A stretch of DNA of 64,000 bases from Sphingobium limneticum (GCF_008710155.1 NZ_VYPZ01000001.1:186001-250000); one strand, 5' to 3'; shown: positions 16,534-26,407, counted from the first letter of the stretch. Numbers and translations: made by a program. The notes: generated from the sequence alone by a model not told the origin.

Positions 16534-19446
16534 ATGCGGCAATACCGTGTGAAATTATGCTGTGCGGTGGCGGCCGCCGCGCTGCTGCCGGGGGCGGCAA
16601 TGGCGCAGGCGCCTCAGGCAAGCGAAGCGTCCGGTGCGACGGACATCGTCGTGACGGGGACGCGCATCAAACGCCCCGATCTGGAAAGCAACAGCCCGCA
16701 GACCGTCGTGAGTTCCGAAGAATTCCGATATCAGGGCGCAACGACCGTGGAAGGCGTGCTGAACCGCCTGCCCCAATTCACCGCCGACGCGAACGAAAAT
16801 GTGTCCAACGGATCCGACGGCACATCCAATATCAACCTGCGCAACCTGGGTTCCAACCGCGTACTGGTGCTGGTCAACGGCCAGCGCATGCTGCCGCAAC
16901 AGGCGATCGATCTCAATTTCGTGCCCAGCAGCCTAGTCGAGCGAGTCGATATTTTGAGCGGCGGCGCATCGGCGGTCTATGGTTCGGACGCGCTGTCGGG
17001 TGTCGTCAATTTCGTGCTCAAGGATAATCTGGACGGCATCCGTATCGACGCCCAGACCGGTTTCTACCAGCATGACAATAATAATAGCGCCGTGCGCAGC
17101 CTGCTCGACGACAAGGGATATCAGAAGGCCAAGGGCTCCGTCCTGGACGGCGGCAAGCAGGATATCACCATATCGGCGGGCAAGAATTTCGCCGACGGCC
17201 GGGGCAACATCACGGCCTATGCCGGCTATCGCCATTATAACCCGGTGCGCCAGTCGACCCGCGACGTGTCTTCCTGCGCCCTGCAACAGGCCGATGATGC
17301 CGGCACCGCGCTCTTCTGCGGCGGATCGAGCAATACCCCCTATGGCACCTTCGTACCTTTGGAAGGCGCCTTTCAGGGACAGACGCTGACCAATAACAAG
17401 AATGGCACGCAGACTTTCGTGCCTTATGACAACAGCTACGCCTATAATTATGCGCCCGACAATTATTTCCAGCGATCGGAAGAACGCATTACGGCGGGTG
17501 CTTTCGCCAAGTTCGAACTGAGCAAGGCGGCCGAAGTCTATGGCAGCTTCATGTTCATGCGCGACCATACCTTCTCGCAGGTCGCGCCTTCGGCCATCTT
17601 CCTTGGCTCGCCTTTCGCCATTACGTGCAACAACCCGCTCGCCAGCGCGAGCCAATTGAACACTCTGTGCGGCAGCAAGGCGGGCACGGGCCAGACCGCC
17701 GACGCGCTCGTGGGCTATCGCATGTCGATCGCCCCGCGGCGCGACGACCTCAAACATACCGATTATCGCTACACCGCCGGCGTGCGCGGCGATCTGGGCA
17801 GCGGTTTCAGCTATGACGTGAACTATCTCTATTCGCTGGTCCGCTTCAAGGAACGCTATCTCAACAATGTCGACGCGATCAAGGCGCAGCGCGCGCTGGA
17901 TGTCGTGACCGTCAACGGTACGCCGACCTGTCGTTCGGTGGTCGATGGCACCGATCCCAACTGCGTCCCCGTCAATGTCTTTGCAGCGGGCGGCGTGACC
18001 GCCGAGCAGGGCGCCTATCTCTTCACCCCCAGCAACACCTCGTCACGCAATGCGCAACAGGTCTTTTCCGGTACGCTGAGCGGCGACCTGGGCCAGATGG
18101 GCATTACCAGCCCCTGGGCCAGCCGCGGTGTGGGCATTGCACTGGGCGCCGAACATCGGCGCGAGACGCTGAACTATTTCGCCGATGAGATCGCGCAGCA
18201 GGGCGGCGCCACCAATGCGGACGGCATCATCAGCGTGACCGAAGGCTATGGCGAAATCGAAATTCCGTTGATTTCGGACATGCCCTTCATCCGTTCGCTG
18301 ACGATCAATGGCGGCTTGCGCTATTCGTCCTACAGCAACGAACAGAAATCGACCGGCTTCCAGTCGAAGTTCAATGTCTGGACGTACAAGGGCGAACTCA
18401 GCTGGCAACCGGTCGATGACCTGCGCCTGCGCGCCAGTTACAATCATGCCATTCGCGCGCCCAATATCGGCGAACTCTTCGCGTCGCAATCGGTCGGTAA
18501 TGTCGCGGGGCAGGATCCCTGTTCGGGGGCCAATCCGGTCGCGTCACGGGAAACCTGCGCCCTTACCGGCGTCACCGCCGCCCAATATGGCAATATCATC
18601 GAATGCCCGGCGGACACCTGCTCGGCGCTGGGTGGCGGCAACCGTAATTTGCGGCCCGAAACCGCCGATACCATCACGGCAGGCTTCGTCCTGACGCCGC
18701 GATCGCTCCGCAACTTCTCGCTGTCGGTCGATTATTACAAGATCAAGGTGAAGGACTATATCGGCGCGCTCGATGCGTCGCTCATCATCAGTCAGTGCGC
18801 GGAAACGGGCGATGCCTATTATTGCGGCCTCTTCAACCGCGATCCGCGTTCGGGCGCGATCTTCGGCCAGAATGGCTATATCGTCTCGACCACGCTCAAC
18901 ACCGGCTATCTCAAGACGTCGGGCATCGACATTACGGCTGACTATACTTTTGGCATCGGCAAGATGGGCCGGTTCAACGTCAACATGGTCGGTACCTGGC
19001 TGGACAAGCAGGTGGCGCAACCGCTGCCGGGCCTGGGCAGCTACGACTGCAAGGGCCTGTTCGGCTATACCTGCGGTCAGCCCTCTCCAGAATGGCGCCA
19101 TGTCGCCCGCTTCACCTGGATGGCGCCGAGCGACACCGTCCTCTCGCTGTCCTGGCGCCATATCGGCGGCACCAAGCTGTCGAGCCTGTCGGATAATGCG
19201 GCGCTCAGCGGCACGCCGAGCGTGATCAACCGCAAAATCGACGATTATAATTATTTCGATCTTTCGCTGACCCAGTCGATCGGCAAGCAACTGACGCTGC
19301 GGGCGGGCATGAACAACATGTTCGACAAGGATCCGCCGGCGATCGCCGCTGGCATCCTGTCGTCGTTCGGCAACGGCAACACCTATCCGGGTGTCTATGA
19401 CTCGCTGGGCCGCAACATCTTCATCGGTGCGACGGTGAATTTCTAG
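16534..19446 (+). CDS. TonB-dependent outer membrane receptor
   Basis: Receptor of 970 residues with a signal peptide ending AMA-QA and a TonB-box-like DIVVTGTRI (about 34-42). The plug domain (about 50-165) contains LNRLPQFTADAN, RVLVLVNGQRM and SGGASAVYGSDALSGVVNF. A 22-strand-type barrel runs to a terminal FIGATVNF with the typical final Phe. AGGGAGA precedes the ATG at 16534. The gene follows the terminator of the D-Glu module on the same strand, so it has its own promoter but probably imports that module's substrate (peptide or N-acyl amino acid) across the outer membrane. This large-receptor type with cysteine pairs in the loops is common in sphingomonads. Confidence 0.9.
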   Translation: MRQYRVKLCCAVAAAALLPGAAMAQAPQASEASGATDIVVTGTRIKRPDLESNSPQTVVSSEEFRYQGATTVEGVLNRLPQFTADANENVSNGSDGTSNINLRNLGSNRVLVLVNGQRMLPQQAIDLNFVPSSLVERVDILSGGASAVYGSDALSGVVNFVLKDNLDGIRIDAQTGFYQHDNNNSAVRSLLDDKGYQKAKGSVLDGGKQDITISAGKNFADGRGNITAYAGYRHYNPVRQSTRDVSSCALQQADDAGTALFCGGSSNTPYGTFVPLEGAFQGQTLTNNKNGTQTFVPYDNSYAYNYAPDNYFQRSEERITAGAFAKFELSKAAEVYGSFMFMRDHTFSQVAPSAIFLGSPFAITCNNPLASASQLNTLCGSKAGTGQTADALVGYRMSIAPRRDDLKHTDYRYTAGVRGDLGSGFSYDVNYLYSLVRFKERYLNNVDAIKAQRALDVVTVNGTPTCRSVVDGTDPNCVPVNVFAAGGVTAEQGAYLFTPSNTSSRNAQQVFSGTLSGDLGQMGITSPWASRGVGIALGAEHRRETLNYFADEIAQQGGATNADGIISVTEGYGEIEIPLISDMPFIRSLTINGGLRYSSYSNEQKSTGFQSKFNVWTYKGELSWQPVDDLRLRASYNHAIRAPNIGELFASQSVGNVAGQDPCSGANPVASRETCALTGVTAAQYGNIIECPADTCSALGGGNRNLRPETADTITAGFVLTPRSLRNFSLSVDYYKIKVKDYIGALDASLIISQCAETGDAYYCGLFNRDPRSGAIFGQNGYIVSTTLNTGYLKTSGIDITADYTFGIGKMGRFNVNMVGTWLDKQVAQPLPGLGSYDCKGLFGYTCGQPSPEWRHVARFTWMAPSDTVLSLSWRHIGGTKLSSLSDNAALSGTPSVINRKIDDYNYFDLSLTQSIGKQLTLRAGMNNMFDKDPPAIAAGILSSFGNGNTYPGVYDSLGRNIFIGATVNF

Positions 19447-19454
19447 AAAGGTCC

Positions 19455-19481
19455 GCCGGCCGGGGTTTCGCCCCGGCCGGC
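19455..19481. terminator. GC-rich hairpin after TonB receptor
   Basis: GCCGGCCGGGG and CCCCGGCCGGC form a perfect 11-base stem around TTTCG, starting 8 bases after the receptor stop. There is no T-run beside it, so it probably works with the adjacent second hairpin. Confidence 0.6.
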
Positions 19482-19485
19482 ACAT

Positions 19486-19529
19486 ATGAAAAGGCCCGCC
19501 TGCATCATCGTGCAGGCGGGCCTTTTCAT
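19486..19529. terminator. Bidirectional terminator between convergent genes
   Basis: A long perfect stem: ATGAAAAGGCCCGCCTGCA pairs with TGCAGGCGGGCCTTTTCAT around TCATCG. The AAAA and TTTT at the foot give a U-tract on either strand. It separates the TonB receptor from the convergent GH2 gene. Confidence 0.88.
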
Positions 19530-19545
19530 GAGCGGCGTATGAGGG

Positions 19546-22500
19546 TCAGCGCACCGGAGCGATGGTGAAGCTGTAAGTCAGAGAGCGTAGCGGGATGCGG
19601 AAGTTCATATGCGCGCGTCCGTCCAGATTCCATCCGGTGTCGCCGCCCACCCCTGCCTGCGCCGCATCGATCAGCAGCGTGCCGTGGGCGTGCGGGCGGA
19701 TGTCCGCGCTATGCGCCTGCCCCGGCGGCTTCATCGCCAGGTCCGCATAAGGGAAGGCCAGCGCATTGACCGACAACGGCTGCGCCCCGGTGATGCGCAG
19801 ACCCGCGCCGGCACCGGTCAGCGCGATCCAGCGGACGTCGCTCTTGTTTCCCGATTCCTGCGGTCGCGCATAGTCGTGATACTGGTCCGCGACATCGCCG
19901 CTCCACCGTGCGATCAGCGCGCCGGTCTTGCGGTCCGCATAGCTTTCCTGCGGGCCGCGACCATACCATTGCACCTTGTCCAGCGCCGATGGGGTGTCGA
20001 ACGCCAGTCCCACGCGCAACGGGTCGGGCAGCGTGTCGCGGATCGGATCGAAGCGCATCGTCACGCCCACCCGGCCGTCGGCGGACATGGTCCATCGCGT
20101 TTCGACCTTCACCGATCCCACGCCCATATCATGCCGGACGATGATCGCGTTGCCCGAACGCTCCACCGTTTCGACCCGGCGATGGTCGGAAAAATATTGC
20201 CACATGGCGTGGCTTTTGGGGATGCCTGCGCCGATATCATTGTCGGTCGGCGCGCGCCAGAAATTGGGCGCTCCCCCGCTCAGCAGCACTGCGCCTGCGC
20301 GCGCATAGCGTCGCAGCAGCCCGGTCGTGCGGTCAATCTCCAGCACGATATCGCCGGCGGTCAGGCGCAACATGTCGCCCGCCTCGACCGGTGCCACATC
20401 GCCGGCAGGCGGCGCAGGCAGGGCGGGGGCAGCAAGGGCGAACTGTTCCCAGCCTACGACATGTCCCGCTGGCAGCATCGGCACGGCGCCCGCCTTTGCC
20501 CGCGCGCGCAGGACCAACATGCGCTCCGCCGTCGCATTTTTGGACGCCGGCAGGGTGAGGGGGAGTGGCGCGCTGGCACCCGGTGCGACCGACGGCATGG
20601 GCAGGCTGCCGTGCGCGGCCGCGACGCCATCCTCCATCACCGTCCAGTCCAGCGTAAAGCGTGACAGGTCGATATGGTCGTGCCGGTTGACGATATGATA
20701 GCCATCGCCTTCATGCAGGAAGGCGATCGGCGCCTGCACCTTGGCCAGTTCATAATATTCCGGGTCGGGCGTCCGGTCGGATTGGATCACCCCGTCGCCG
20801 ACCGGGCTATCGTCGCCATGGACGCCGGGTGCCTTGGGATCGGGATCATAATCCAGTCCTTGACCCCAATAGGGGCGCCCATCCTTGTCATGCAGCAGCA
20901 TCGTCTGGTCGACCCAGTCCCAGACGAAACCGCCCTGCAACTTGGGATGCGCCCGCATCGCCTGCCAATAGCCTTCCAGATCGCCCAGGCTATTGCCCAT
21001 GGCATGGGCATATTCGCACAGGATCAGCGGCTTTTTGAACGCCGGATCGCGCGCATAGTCGATCATCTTGGGCACGTCGTCATACATGGGCGCGAAGATA
21101 TCGACATAAGCGTTCACCGGATGACGCCAGTTGCTCATGCTCCAGCCCAGGAAACTGACGAGGCGCGTCGGATCTTGTGCCTTCACCCATTTCGCCGCCG
21201 CTTCGAAACTGTCGCCGATCCCCGTTTCATTGCCCAGCGACCAGAAGATGACGGACGGATGATTGCGGTCGCGCTGCACCATGCGCTGCACCCGGTCCAG
21301 ATGCGCCGCGCGCCATTTGGGATCGTTGCCCAACAGCGCCGACGGGTCGTTGTTGCGCTCCTGCGACAAGCTCAGATAGCCATGGCTCTCGATATTGGCC
21401 TCATCCATGATGTAGAGGCCATATTCGTCGGCCAGATCATACCATCGCGGGTCGTTGGGATAATGGGACGTCCGCACCGCGTTGATGTTCGCGGCCTTCA
21501 TCAACTCTATGTCCTTGCGCATCGTCGCTTCGGACAGGATGCGGAAGGTCTTTGGATCATGTTCGTGCCGGTTGACGCCGCGGATCATGATCCGCTTGCC
21601 ATTTACCCGTACTTCGCCATCGGCGATCTCGACCGTGCGGAAACCGATCCGCCGGCTCGTCGCTTCGACCAGCCGGCCCTTTTCGTCCAGCAGTTCGACC
21701 AGCAGCGTGTAGAGGTTGGGCGTCTCCGCCGTCCAGGTCTTCACGCCCGGCACGCCGGCCTCTATCCTGACCGCGCCACTGCCCGTCGCCTCCCGCACCA
21801 GCAGGCTTTTAGCGCCGTCCATCAACGTTGCGCGCACGCGCATGGCGCCCGGTGCGCCGCCGGTCGCGACCGTCAGGCCCAGCCGTCCGTCGCGATAATC
21901 ATGCTCCAACTCGGCATCGACGGTCAGGTCGCTAATATGGGTAGGGGGCGCGGCATAGAGGCTGATGCTGCGCTCTATGCCGTTGACCCGCCAGAAATCC
22001 TGATCCTCCAGATAGCTGCCGTCGGCAAAGCGATAGAGTTCGATCGCCACGACGTTGCGACCCGCCTTGGCATATCGGCTGATATCGAATTCGGCGGGCA
22101 GCTTGCTATCTTCGCTATAGCCGACCCGCTCGCCATTGACCCAGAGATAATAGGCAGCCCCTGCGGCGCCCACGGTCAGCAGCAAGCGGCGCCCGGCAAA
22201 ATGGGCCGGGATCATCACGTCGCGCCGGTAGGATCCGACCTCGTTCAGGCTGTGGTCGATCTTCGGCTGGTCGCGCGGGAAGGGATAGCCGCTGCCGACG
22301 AAAACCGGACGGCCATGGCCTTCCGCCTGCCAGATGCCCGGTACCTTGATCGTGCCCCAGGCGCTCGTATCGAAATCGGGGCGGTAGAAATCGACCGGCC
22401 GGCTTTCGGGATTGGGCGAGAAATGGAACTGCCATGCCCCGTCGAGCGAGAGATGATAGCGCGACCGCGCGACGTCACCAGATAGCGCAGCGGCGCGCGT

Positions 22501-22659
22501 TTCGAACCCGTCGAACGTCGCGTGCATCGGTTCGGCGCCCTGCCGGATAACCTCCGGCTGCTCCCATTCGGGCGGACTGGTCTGCGCCAGGGCGGGGGAG
22601 AGAAGAAGTCCGGCGATCAGCGCGCCTGTCGCGCTGGAGTGCATCCATGTCCGCATCAT
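19546..22659 (-). CDS. GH2 beta-galactosidase, exported
   Basis: LacZ-type glycoside hydrolase family 2 enzyme of 1037 residues with a signal peptide ending ALA-QT, so it acts in the periplasm or outside. In order: sugar-binding jelly roll (about 65-240), an immunoglobulin-like domain, the TIM barrel with GVNRHEHDP, acid/base E478 (SLGNE) and nucleophile E549 (CEYAHAMGN), then the C-terminal small-chain domain. It is 18 bases downstream of the GH27 gene and last of a four-gene operon (regulator, permease, GH27, GH2). The expected action is removal of terminal beta-galactose; in this setting arabinogalactan side chains are a plausible target. Confidence 0.92.
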   Translation of the reverse strand: MMRTWMHSSATGALIAGLLLSPALAQTSPPEWEQPEVIRQGAEPMHATFDGFETRAAALSGDVARSRYHLSLDGAWQFHFSPNPESRPVDFYRPDFDTSAWGTIKVPGIWQAEGHGRPVFVGSGYPFPRDQPKIDHSLNEVGSYRRDVMIPAHFAGRRLLLTVGAAGAAYYLWVNGERVGYSEDSKLPAEFDISRYAKAGRNVVAIELYRFADGSYLEDQDFWRVNGIERSISLYAAPPTHISDLTVDAELEHDYRDGRLGLTVATGGAPGAMRVRATLMDGAKSLLVREATGSGAVRIEAGVPGVKTWTAETPNLYTLLVELLDEKGRLVEATSRRIGFRTVEIADGEVRVNGKRIMIRGVNRHEHDPKTFRILSEATMRKDIELMKAANINAVRTSHYPNDPRWYDLADEYGLYIMDEANIESHGYLSLSQERNNDPSALLGNDPKWRAAHLDRVQRMVQRDRNHPSVIFWSLGNETGIGDSFEAAAKWVKAQDPTRLVSFLGWSMSNWRHPVNAYVDIFAPMYDDVPKMIDYARDPAFKKPLILCEYAHAMGNSLGDLEGYWQAMRAHPKLQGGFVWDWVDQTMLLHDKDGRPYWGQGLDYDPDPKAPGVHGDDSPVGDGVIQSDRTPDPEYYELAKVQAPIAFLHEGDGYHIVNRHDHIDLSRFTLDWTVMEDGVAAAHGSLPMPSVAPGASAPLPLTLPASKNATAERMLVLRARAKAGAVPMLPAGHVVGWEQFALAAPALPAPPAGDVAPVEAGDMLRLTAGDIVLEIDRTTGLLRRYARAGAVLLSGGAPNFWRAPTDNDIGAGIPKSHAMWQYFSDHRRVETVERSGNAIIVRHDMGVGSVKVETRWTMSADGRVGVTMRFDPIRDTLPDPLRVGLAFDTPSALDKVQWYGRGPQESYADRKTGALIARWSGDVADQYHDYARPQESGNKSDVRWIALTGAGAGLRITGAQPLSVNALAFPYADLAMKPPGQAHSADIRPHAHGTLLIDAAQAGVGGDTGWNLDGRAHMNFRIPLRSLTYSFTIAPVR

Positions 22660-22677
22660 TCTCTCCCCCTTTGCCTG

Positions 22678-24195
22678 TTACCGGCCCTTCACCACGACCA
22701 TCACCGCGCCATGCGCCGGCACGCTGTAGCTGCCGGGCAAAGCAGCCGTCGTCGCGCCCGACCATTGATCCTCGACCTGCGCGATTCCGGAAAGCCCGGC
22801 ATCTGCCGGCGTCAGCGCCATCGTGGCGCCTTGCGTACCGCGGTTGAACAGCGCCAGCGCCACTCGCCCGTCAGCAAGCGGCTTGGCCCATATTTCCAGA
22901 GCGCCCTGCTTGCGCACGGCCTTCCCCTGTACGCCGCGCGCATCCTGGTCGATCGCGATGATGCGGCGGTTGGTCAGCATCGCCAGCGTCGCCGCATCCG
23001 TCTCACGCAGATCATGCCCCATCATCAGCGGCGCGGCGGACATGGCCCACAGCGTCATATGGGTGCGATATTCGTCCGCACTCATCCCGCCATTGCCGAT
23101 TTCCAGCATGTCTGGGTCGTTCCAGCCATGCGGGCCGGCATGGGCGGCGTCGCCATTCTTGTCGAAACCGATCTTGGCCATCGTCTCATAATCGTCGGTG
23201 ATGTCGCCGGTCGTGCGCCACAATTGTCCACCGACATCGCGGCCCCAACTGCCGACGTCGAAGCGGCCATATTCGCACAGGGAAAAGATCATCTCTCGCC
23301 CGGTCGCCTGCAAGGCTGCACCCATTTCATGATAGCTGCGCTTGACCGTATCGGCGTCGGCATAGAACCATTCGCCCGAACACAGATCATATTTCAGATA
23401 GTCGAAACCCCAGTCGGCAAAGCTTTTCGCATCCTGCGCGACATGGCCATAGCTGCCTTCATAGCCGGCGCAGGTGCGCGGCCCTTGCGAGCTGTAGATG
23501 CCGATCTTCAGCCCCTTGGCATGGACATAATCGGTCAGCGCCTTCATGTCCGGAAACTTCTCATTGGGTTGCAACACGCCATTGGCGTCACGTTTGCCCT
23601 GCCAGCCATCGTCGATATTGATGTAGGTATAGCCCGCATCGCGCAGCCCGCTCGATACCATCGCGTCCGCCATGGCGCGCACCGTCTTGTCGTCGATATG
23701 TTCGGCGAACTTGTTCCAACTGCTCCAGCCCATGGGCGGCGTGGCGGCCAGCTTGCTGGGGATGGCCTGACCAAGCGGCGGCAGCGCGGCAAATTTGAAG
23801 GCGCGCACCTTGGCATCCTTGGCCGTGCCACGATAGCCGTCGATCGCGATCGCGCTTTCCCATATCTGCCCTTCCAGATGCGGCTTGCCGTCTTTCAGGC
23901 TGACGCTCCAGTTGCGGGTCGGATGATCGCGATCGTTGATGTTGCGCGCCTCGAACAGCAGCTTGCCGTCCTCGACCCGCGGGTTCATCATCTCGACCGG
24001 GCCGTACCATAGGGTGGTGACGCGGCCCTCTATCTTCGCGTCCTTGCTCTTGACCTCCATCATGGTGACGCCCGGCGTGGGCGGGGCCTTGTCGAACAGC
24101 CATATGCCATCAAACGGGGTTTTGGCGGAAGCGGGACTGGCGATGCAAAGGGTGGCGGTGGCAAGGGCAGTGGCAGCAAAAAGGGCGCGCGTCAT
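22678..24195 (-). CDS. GH27 alpha-galactosidase, exported, with N-terminal extension
   Basis: Glycoside hydrolase family 27 enzyme of 505 residues with a signal peptide ending ASA-KT. The catalytic barrel begins near residue 150 (TPPMGWSSWN), with nucleophile D270 (YLKYDL) and acid/base D331 (WRTTGDI). The C-terminal beta domain ends near VMVVVKGR. Residues 25-145 form an extra beta-rich domain (IEGRVTTLWYGPVEMMNP) that most bacterial GH27 enzymes lack; it may bind carbohydrate. In plants, extensin serines carry a single alpha-galactose, which fits the other hydroxyproline-glycoprotein functions of this region. Raffinose-type sugars are the alternative substrate. Confidence 0.92.
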   Translation of the reverse strand: MTRALFAATALATATLCIASPASAKTPFDGIWLFDKAPPTPGVTMMEVKSKDAKIEGRVTTLWYGPVEMMNPRVEDGKLLFEARNINDRDHPTRNWSVSLKDGKPHLEGQIWESAIAIDGYRGTAKDAKVRAFKFAALPPLGQAIPSKLAATPPMGWSSWNKFAEHIDDKTVRAMADAMVSSGLRDAGYTYINIDDGWQGKRDANGVLQPNEKFPDMKALTDYVHAKGLKIGIYSSQGPRTCAGYEGSYGHVAQDAKSFADWGFDYLKYDLCSGEWFYADADTVKRSYHEMGAALQATGREMIFSLCEYGRFDVGSWGRDVGGQLWRTTGDITDDYETMAKIGFDKNGDAAHAGPHGWNDPDMLEIGNGGMSADEYRTHMTLWAMSAAPLMMGHDLRETDAATLAMLTNRRIIAIDQDARGVQGKAVRKQGALEIWAKPLADGRVALALFNRGTQGATMALTPADAGLSGIAQVEDQWSGATTAALPGSYSVPAHGAVMVVVKGR

Positions 24196-24250
24196 CGCGA
24201 TCTCCTCGTTGGATCAATGAAAAACGACAATGGAAAAGAGGATGTGGCCG

Positions 24251-25666
24251 TCAGGCGGCAGCCGCATCCTGTCGAGCGCCGCTCCGGCTGCGGCTGTAGA
24301 GATAATAGAAGAGCAGACCGATGACATTCCACGCGCCGAAGCGGATCAGCGTGGATTCTGGCAGGCTGAACAGCAGATAGGCGCAGCCCAGGATCGTCAG
24401 CGTGCCGACGACATAGGGTTGCGGGCAACGGAACAGGCGCGGCAGTTCGGGCGACCGGCGGCGCAGGATCATCAGGCAGGCGCCCACCGCCATGAAGGCG
24501 ATCAGCGTGCCGGCATTGGCCAGTTCGGCAATCTCGTCCAGGCGGAATATGCCGGCGACCAATGCGATCGACACGCCGGTAATCAGCGTGATGCGGGTCG
24601 GCGCGCCGGTGCGCGGGCTGATCTTCGCCAGGCTGCGCGGCAGAAGGCCGTCGCGGGCCATCACGAAGAAGACGCGGCTCTGGCCATACATCATCACCAG
24701 GATGACCGAAGGCAAAGCGATGACGGCGGCGAGCGCGATCAGATGTGCGGCGACCGGCTGACCCAGCTGGCGCAGCACCAGCGCCAGCGGTTCGGGCGAA
24801 TTGGCCAGCTGCTGGAAGGGGAGGGCGCCTACGGCGGCAACCGCCACGCCCATATAGATGACGGTGCACACCAGCATCGACCCGATGATGCCGATGGTCA
24901 GGTCACGGCCCGGATTCTTCGCTTCCTCCGCCGACGTGGCGACCGCGTCGAAACCGTAGAAGGCGAAGAAGACGATCGCCGCCGCCGCCATCACGCCGCG
25001 CTTCTCGCCGCCGATTTCCGTGCTGGCAAAGCCATAGGGCATGAAGGGTTCGAGGTTGGTGGAATGGAAGGCGGGCAGGGCCATGGCGACGAAGATAGAC
25101 AGCGCCACCAGTTTGATGATGACCAGGATGATGTTGAGCGTCGCGCTTTCACGGGTGCCGGCGATCAGCATCCCCATTACCGCCAGCGCCACCATCACGG
25201 CGGGCAGGTTGATGATGCCGCCGCCATGCGGTCCCACCAGCAGCATCGCGGGTAGATGGATGCCCGCCGATTGCAGCCAGCCGACCAGATAGCCGGACCA
25301 GCCGACCGCCACGGTCGAACAGGCCAGCGAATATTCCAGGATCAGGCTCCAGCCCACGACCCAGGCGATCGTTTCGCCCATCGCGGCATAGCTGAACGTA
25401 TAGGCGCTGCCCGCCGCCGGGATCAGGGTCGCCATTTCGGCATAGGCGAGCGCCGCGCAGGCGCAGACCGCGCCGGCGATGGCGAAGGCCAGGATGACGG
25501 CGGGGCCGGCACGTTCGGCACCCACGCCGGTCAGCGTATAGATGCCCGTGCCCACGATCGCGCCGACGCCCAGTGCGATCAGGTGCGGCCAGCTTAACGT
25601 CTTGGCCAGACTATGCCCGGACTCGCGCCTGGCGAGTGACTCGATGGATTTGCGTGGTCCGAGCAT
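24251..25666 (-). CDS. APC-family amino acid permease
   Basis: Amino acid transporter of 471 residues with about 12 membrane segments. The first is HLIALGVGAIVGTGIYTLTG, the typical helix-1 unwinding motif of the APC/CAT family; later segments include IVFFAFYGFDAVATSAEEAKNP. The start at 25666 has AGGGGA upstream; the frame opens earlier but would overlap the regulator gene. It is 19 bases after the GntR gene and 55 bases before GH27, so it is in that operon. Import of the amino acid set free from the glycoprotein (perhaps hydroxyproline) is inferred. Confidence 0.87.
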   Translation of the reverse strand: MLGPRKSIESLARRESGHSLAKTLSWPHLIALGVGAIVGTGIYTLTGVGAERAGPAVILAFAIAGAVCACAALAYAEMATLIPAAGSAYTFSYAAMGETIAWVVGWSLILEYSLACSTVAVGWSGYLVGWLQSAGIHLPAMLLVGPHGGGIINLPAVMVALAVMGMLIAGTRESATLNIILVIIKLVALSIFVAMALPAFHSTNLEPFMPYGFASTEIGGEKRGVMAAAAIVFFAFYGFDAVATSAEEAKNPGRDLTIGIIGSMLVCTVIYMGVAVAAVGALPFQQLANSPEPLALVLRQLGQPVAAHLIALAAVIALPSVILVMMYGQSRVFFVMARDGLLPRSLAKISPRTGAPTRITLITGVSIALVAGIFRLDEIAELANAGTLIAFMAVGACLMILRRRSPELPRLFRCPQPYVVGTLTILGCAYLLFSLPESTLIRFGAWNVIGLLFYYLYSRSRSGARQDAAAA

Positions 25667-25685
25667 GAAGTCCCCTTTTATACGA

Positions 25686-26342
25686 TCATTGCGTGTGACT
25701 GGCGGCGAATTGCCCGCGCAGGTCATCCAGTGTGCTGGAGATATGGCTGGTCAGCAGCGCCTGCACTTCGTCGGCATTGCCGGCGAGCCAGGCGTCAAGC
25801 AGCGCCTGATGCTCCAGATGGGCGCGGTCGCCACGGCCGGCCGGCGCCAGATGCGCCAACACATAGCGTTCCGCCAGAACCTCGAGCCGTTCGACCAGTT
25901 GCGTCGTCAACAGCCGCCCGCCCGGACGCACCAGCGCGACATGAAACTCCCGGTTTCGCACGGCAACGGCGTTCAGATCGTCGTTGGCGGCCGCGTCCAG
26001 CAGCTTGAAGGCATTGATCGCCGCCTGCTTGTCGTCATCGGTCGATCGCGTGCAGGAAAAGGCGGCGGCAACGGGTTCGGTCGCCAGGCGCAGCAGATAG
26101 ATTTCCTCCGCCTGATCGGCCGACATGGGGCGCACGAACCAGCCGCGATTGGCCTGGCTGGTCAGCAATCCTTCATGCTCCAACCGCGCCAACGCTTCGC
26201 GCAGCGGGATCTTGCTGACACCGAGTTCGGCCGCAAGGGCATCCTGCCGCACCGGCTCGCGGTCGGGCAGCTTCCCTTCGATGATCCGTTCCCGGATCAC
26301 TTCGAAAATACGTTCGGAAAGCGTGCGGACGACGATGGTCAC
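25686..26342 (-). CDS. GntR-family regulator with FCD domain, first
   Basis: Regulator of about 218 residues. A winged helix-turn-helix (about 5-70) contains ALAAELGVSKIPLREALARLEHEGLL split over the typical GntR pattern, and an FCD ligand-binding domain (about 80-210) contains the metal-type histidines of REFHVAL and LEHQAL. I prefer GTG at 26342, with GGAG 9 bases before; a TTG at 26375 would add 11 residues. It leads the operon with permease, GH27 and GH2, and faces the divergent flavoenzyme gene. FCD proteins usually bind palindromes centred on GTATAC, and such sites are present in this gap. Confidence 0.86.
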   Translation of the reverse strand: MTIVVRTLSERIFEVIRERIIEGKLPDREPVRQDALAAELGVSKIPLREALARLEHEGLLTSQANRGWFVRPMSADQAEEIYLLRLATEPVAAAFSCTRSTDDDKQAAINAFKLLDAAANDDLNAVAVRNREFHVALVRPGGRLLTTQLVERLEVLAERYVLAHLAPAGRGDRAHLEHQALLDAWLAGNADEVQALLTSHISSTLDDLRGQFAASHTQ

Positions 26343-26395
26343 CTGTCTGTCTCCATATAGGTCGCTGCGACGCAAGAAAATCGCGTCGCGACTAG

Positions 26396-26407
26396 ACCGT
26401 ATATGGT
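26396..26407. promoter_or_regulatory. ACCGTATATGGT palindrome before GntR operon
   Basis: A 12-base perfect palindrome, 54 bases upstream of the GntR start. The centre and arms resemble the GTATAC operators nearby, but it is a weaker match (GTATAT, GGTAG arm). It may allow autoregulation of the regulator-permease-galactosidase operon. Confidence 0.5.

Noticed and set aside
20674..22485. A 603-codon open frame on the plus strand opposite the GH2 gene
   Set aside because: Shadow frame of the beta-galactosidase; no ribosome site or recognisable motif.
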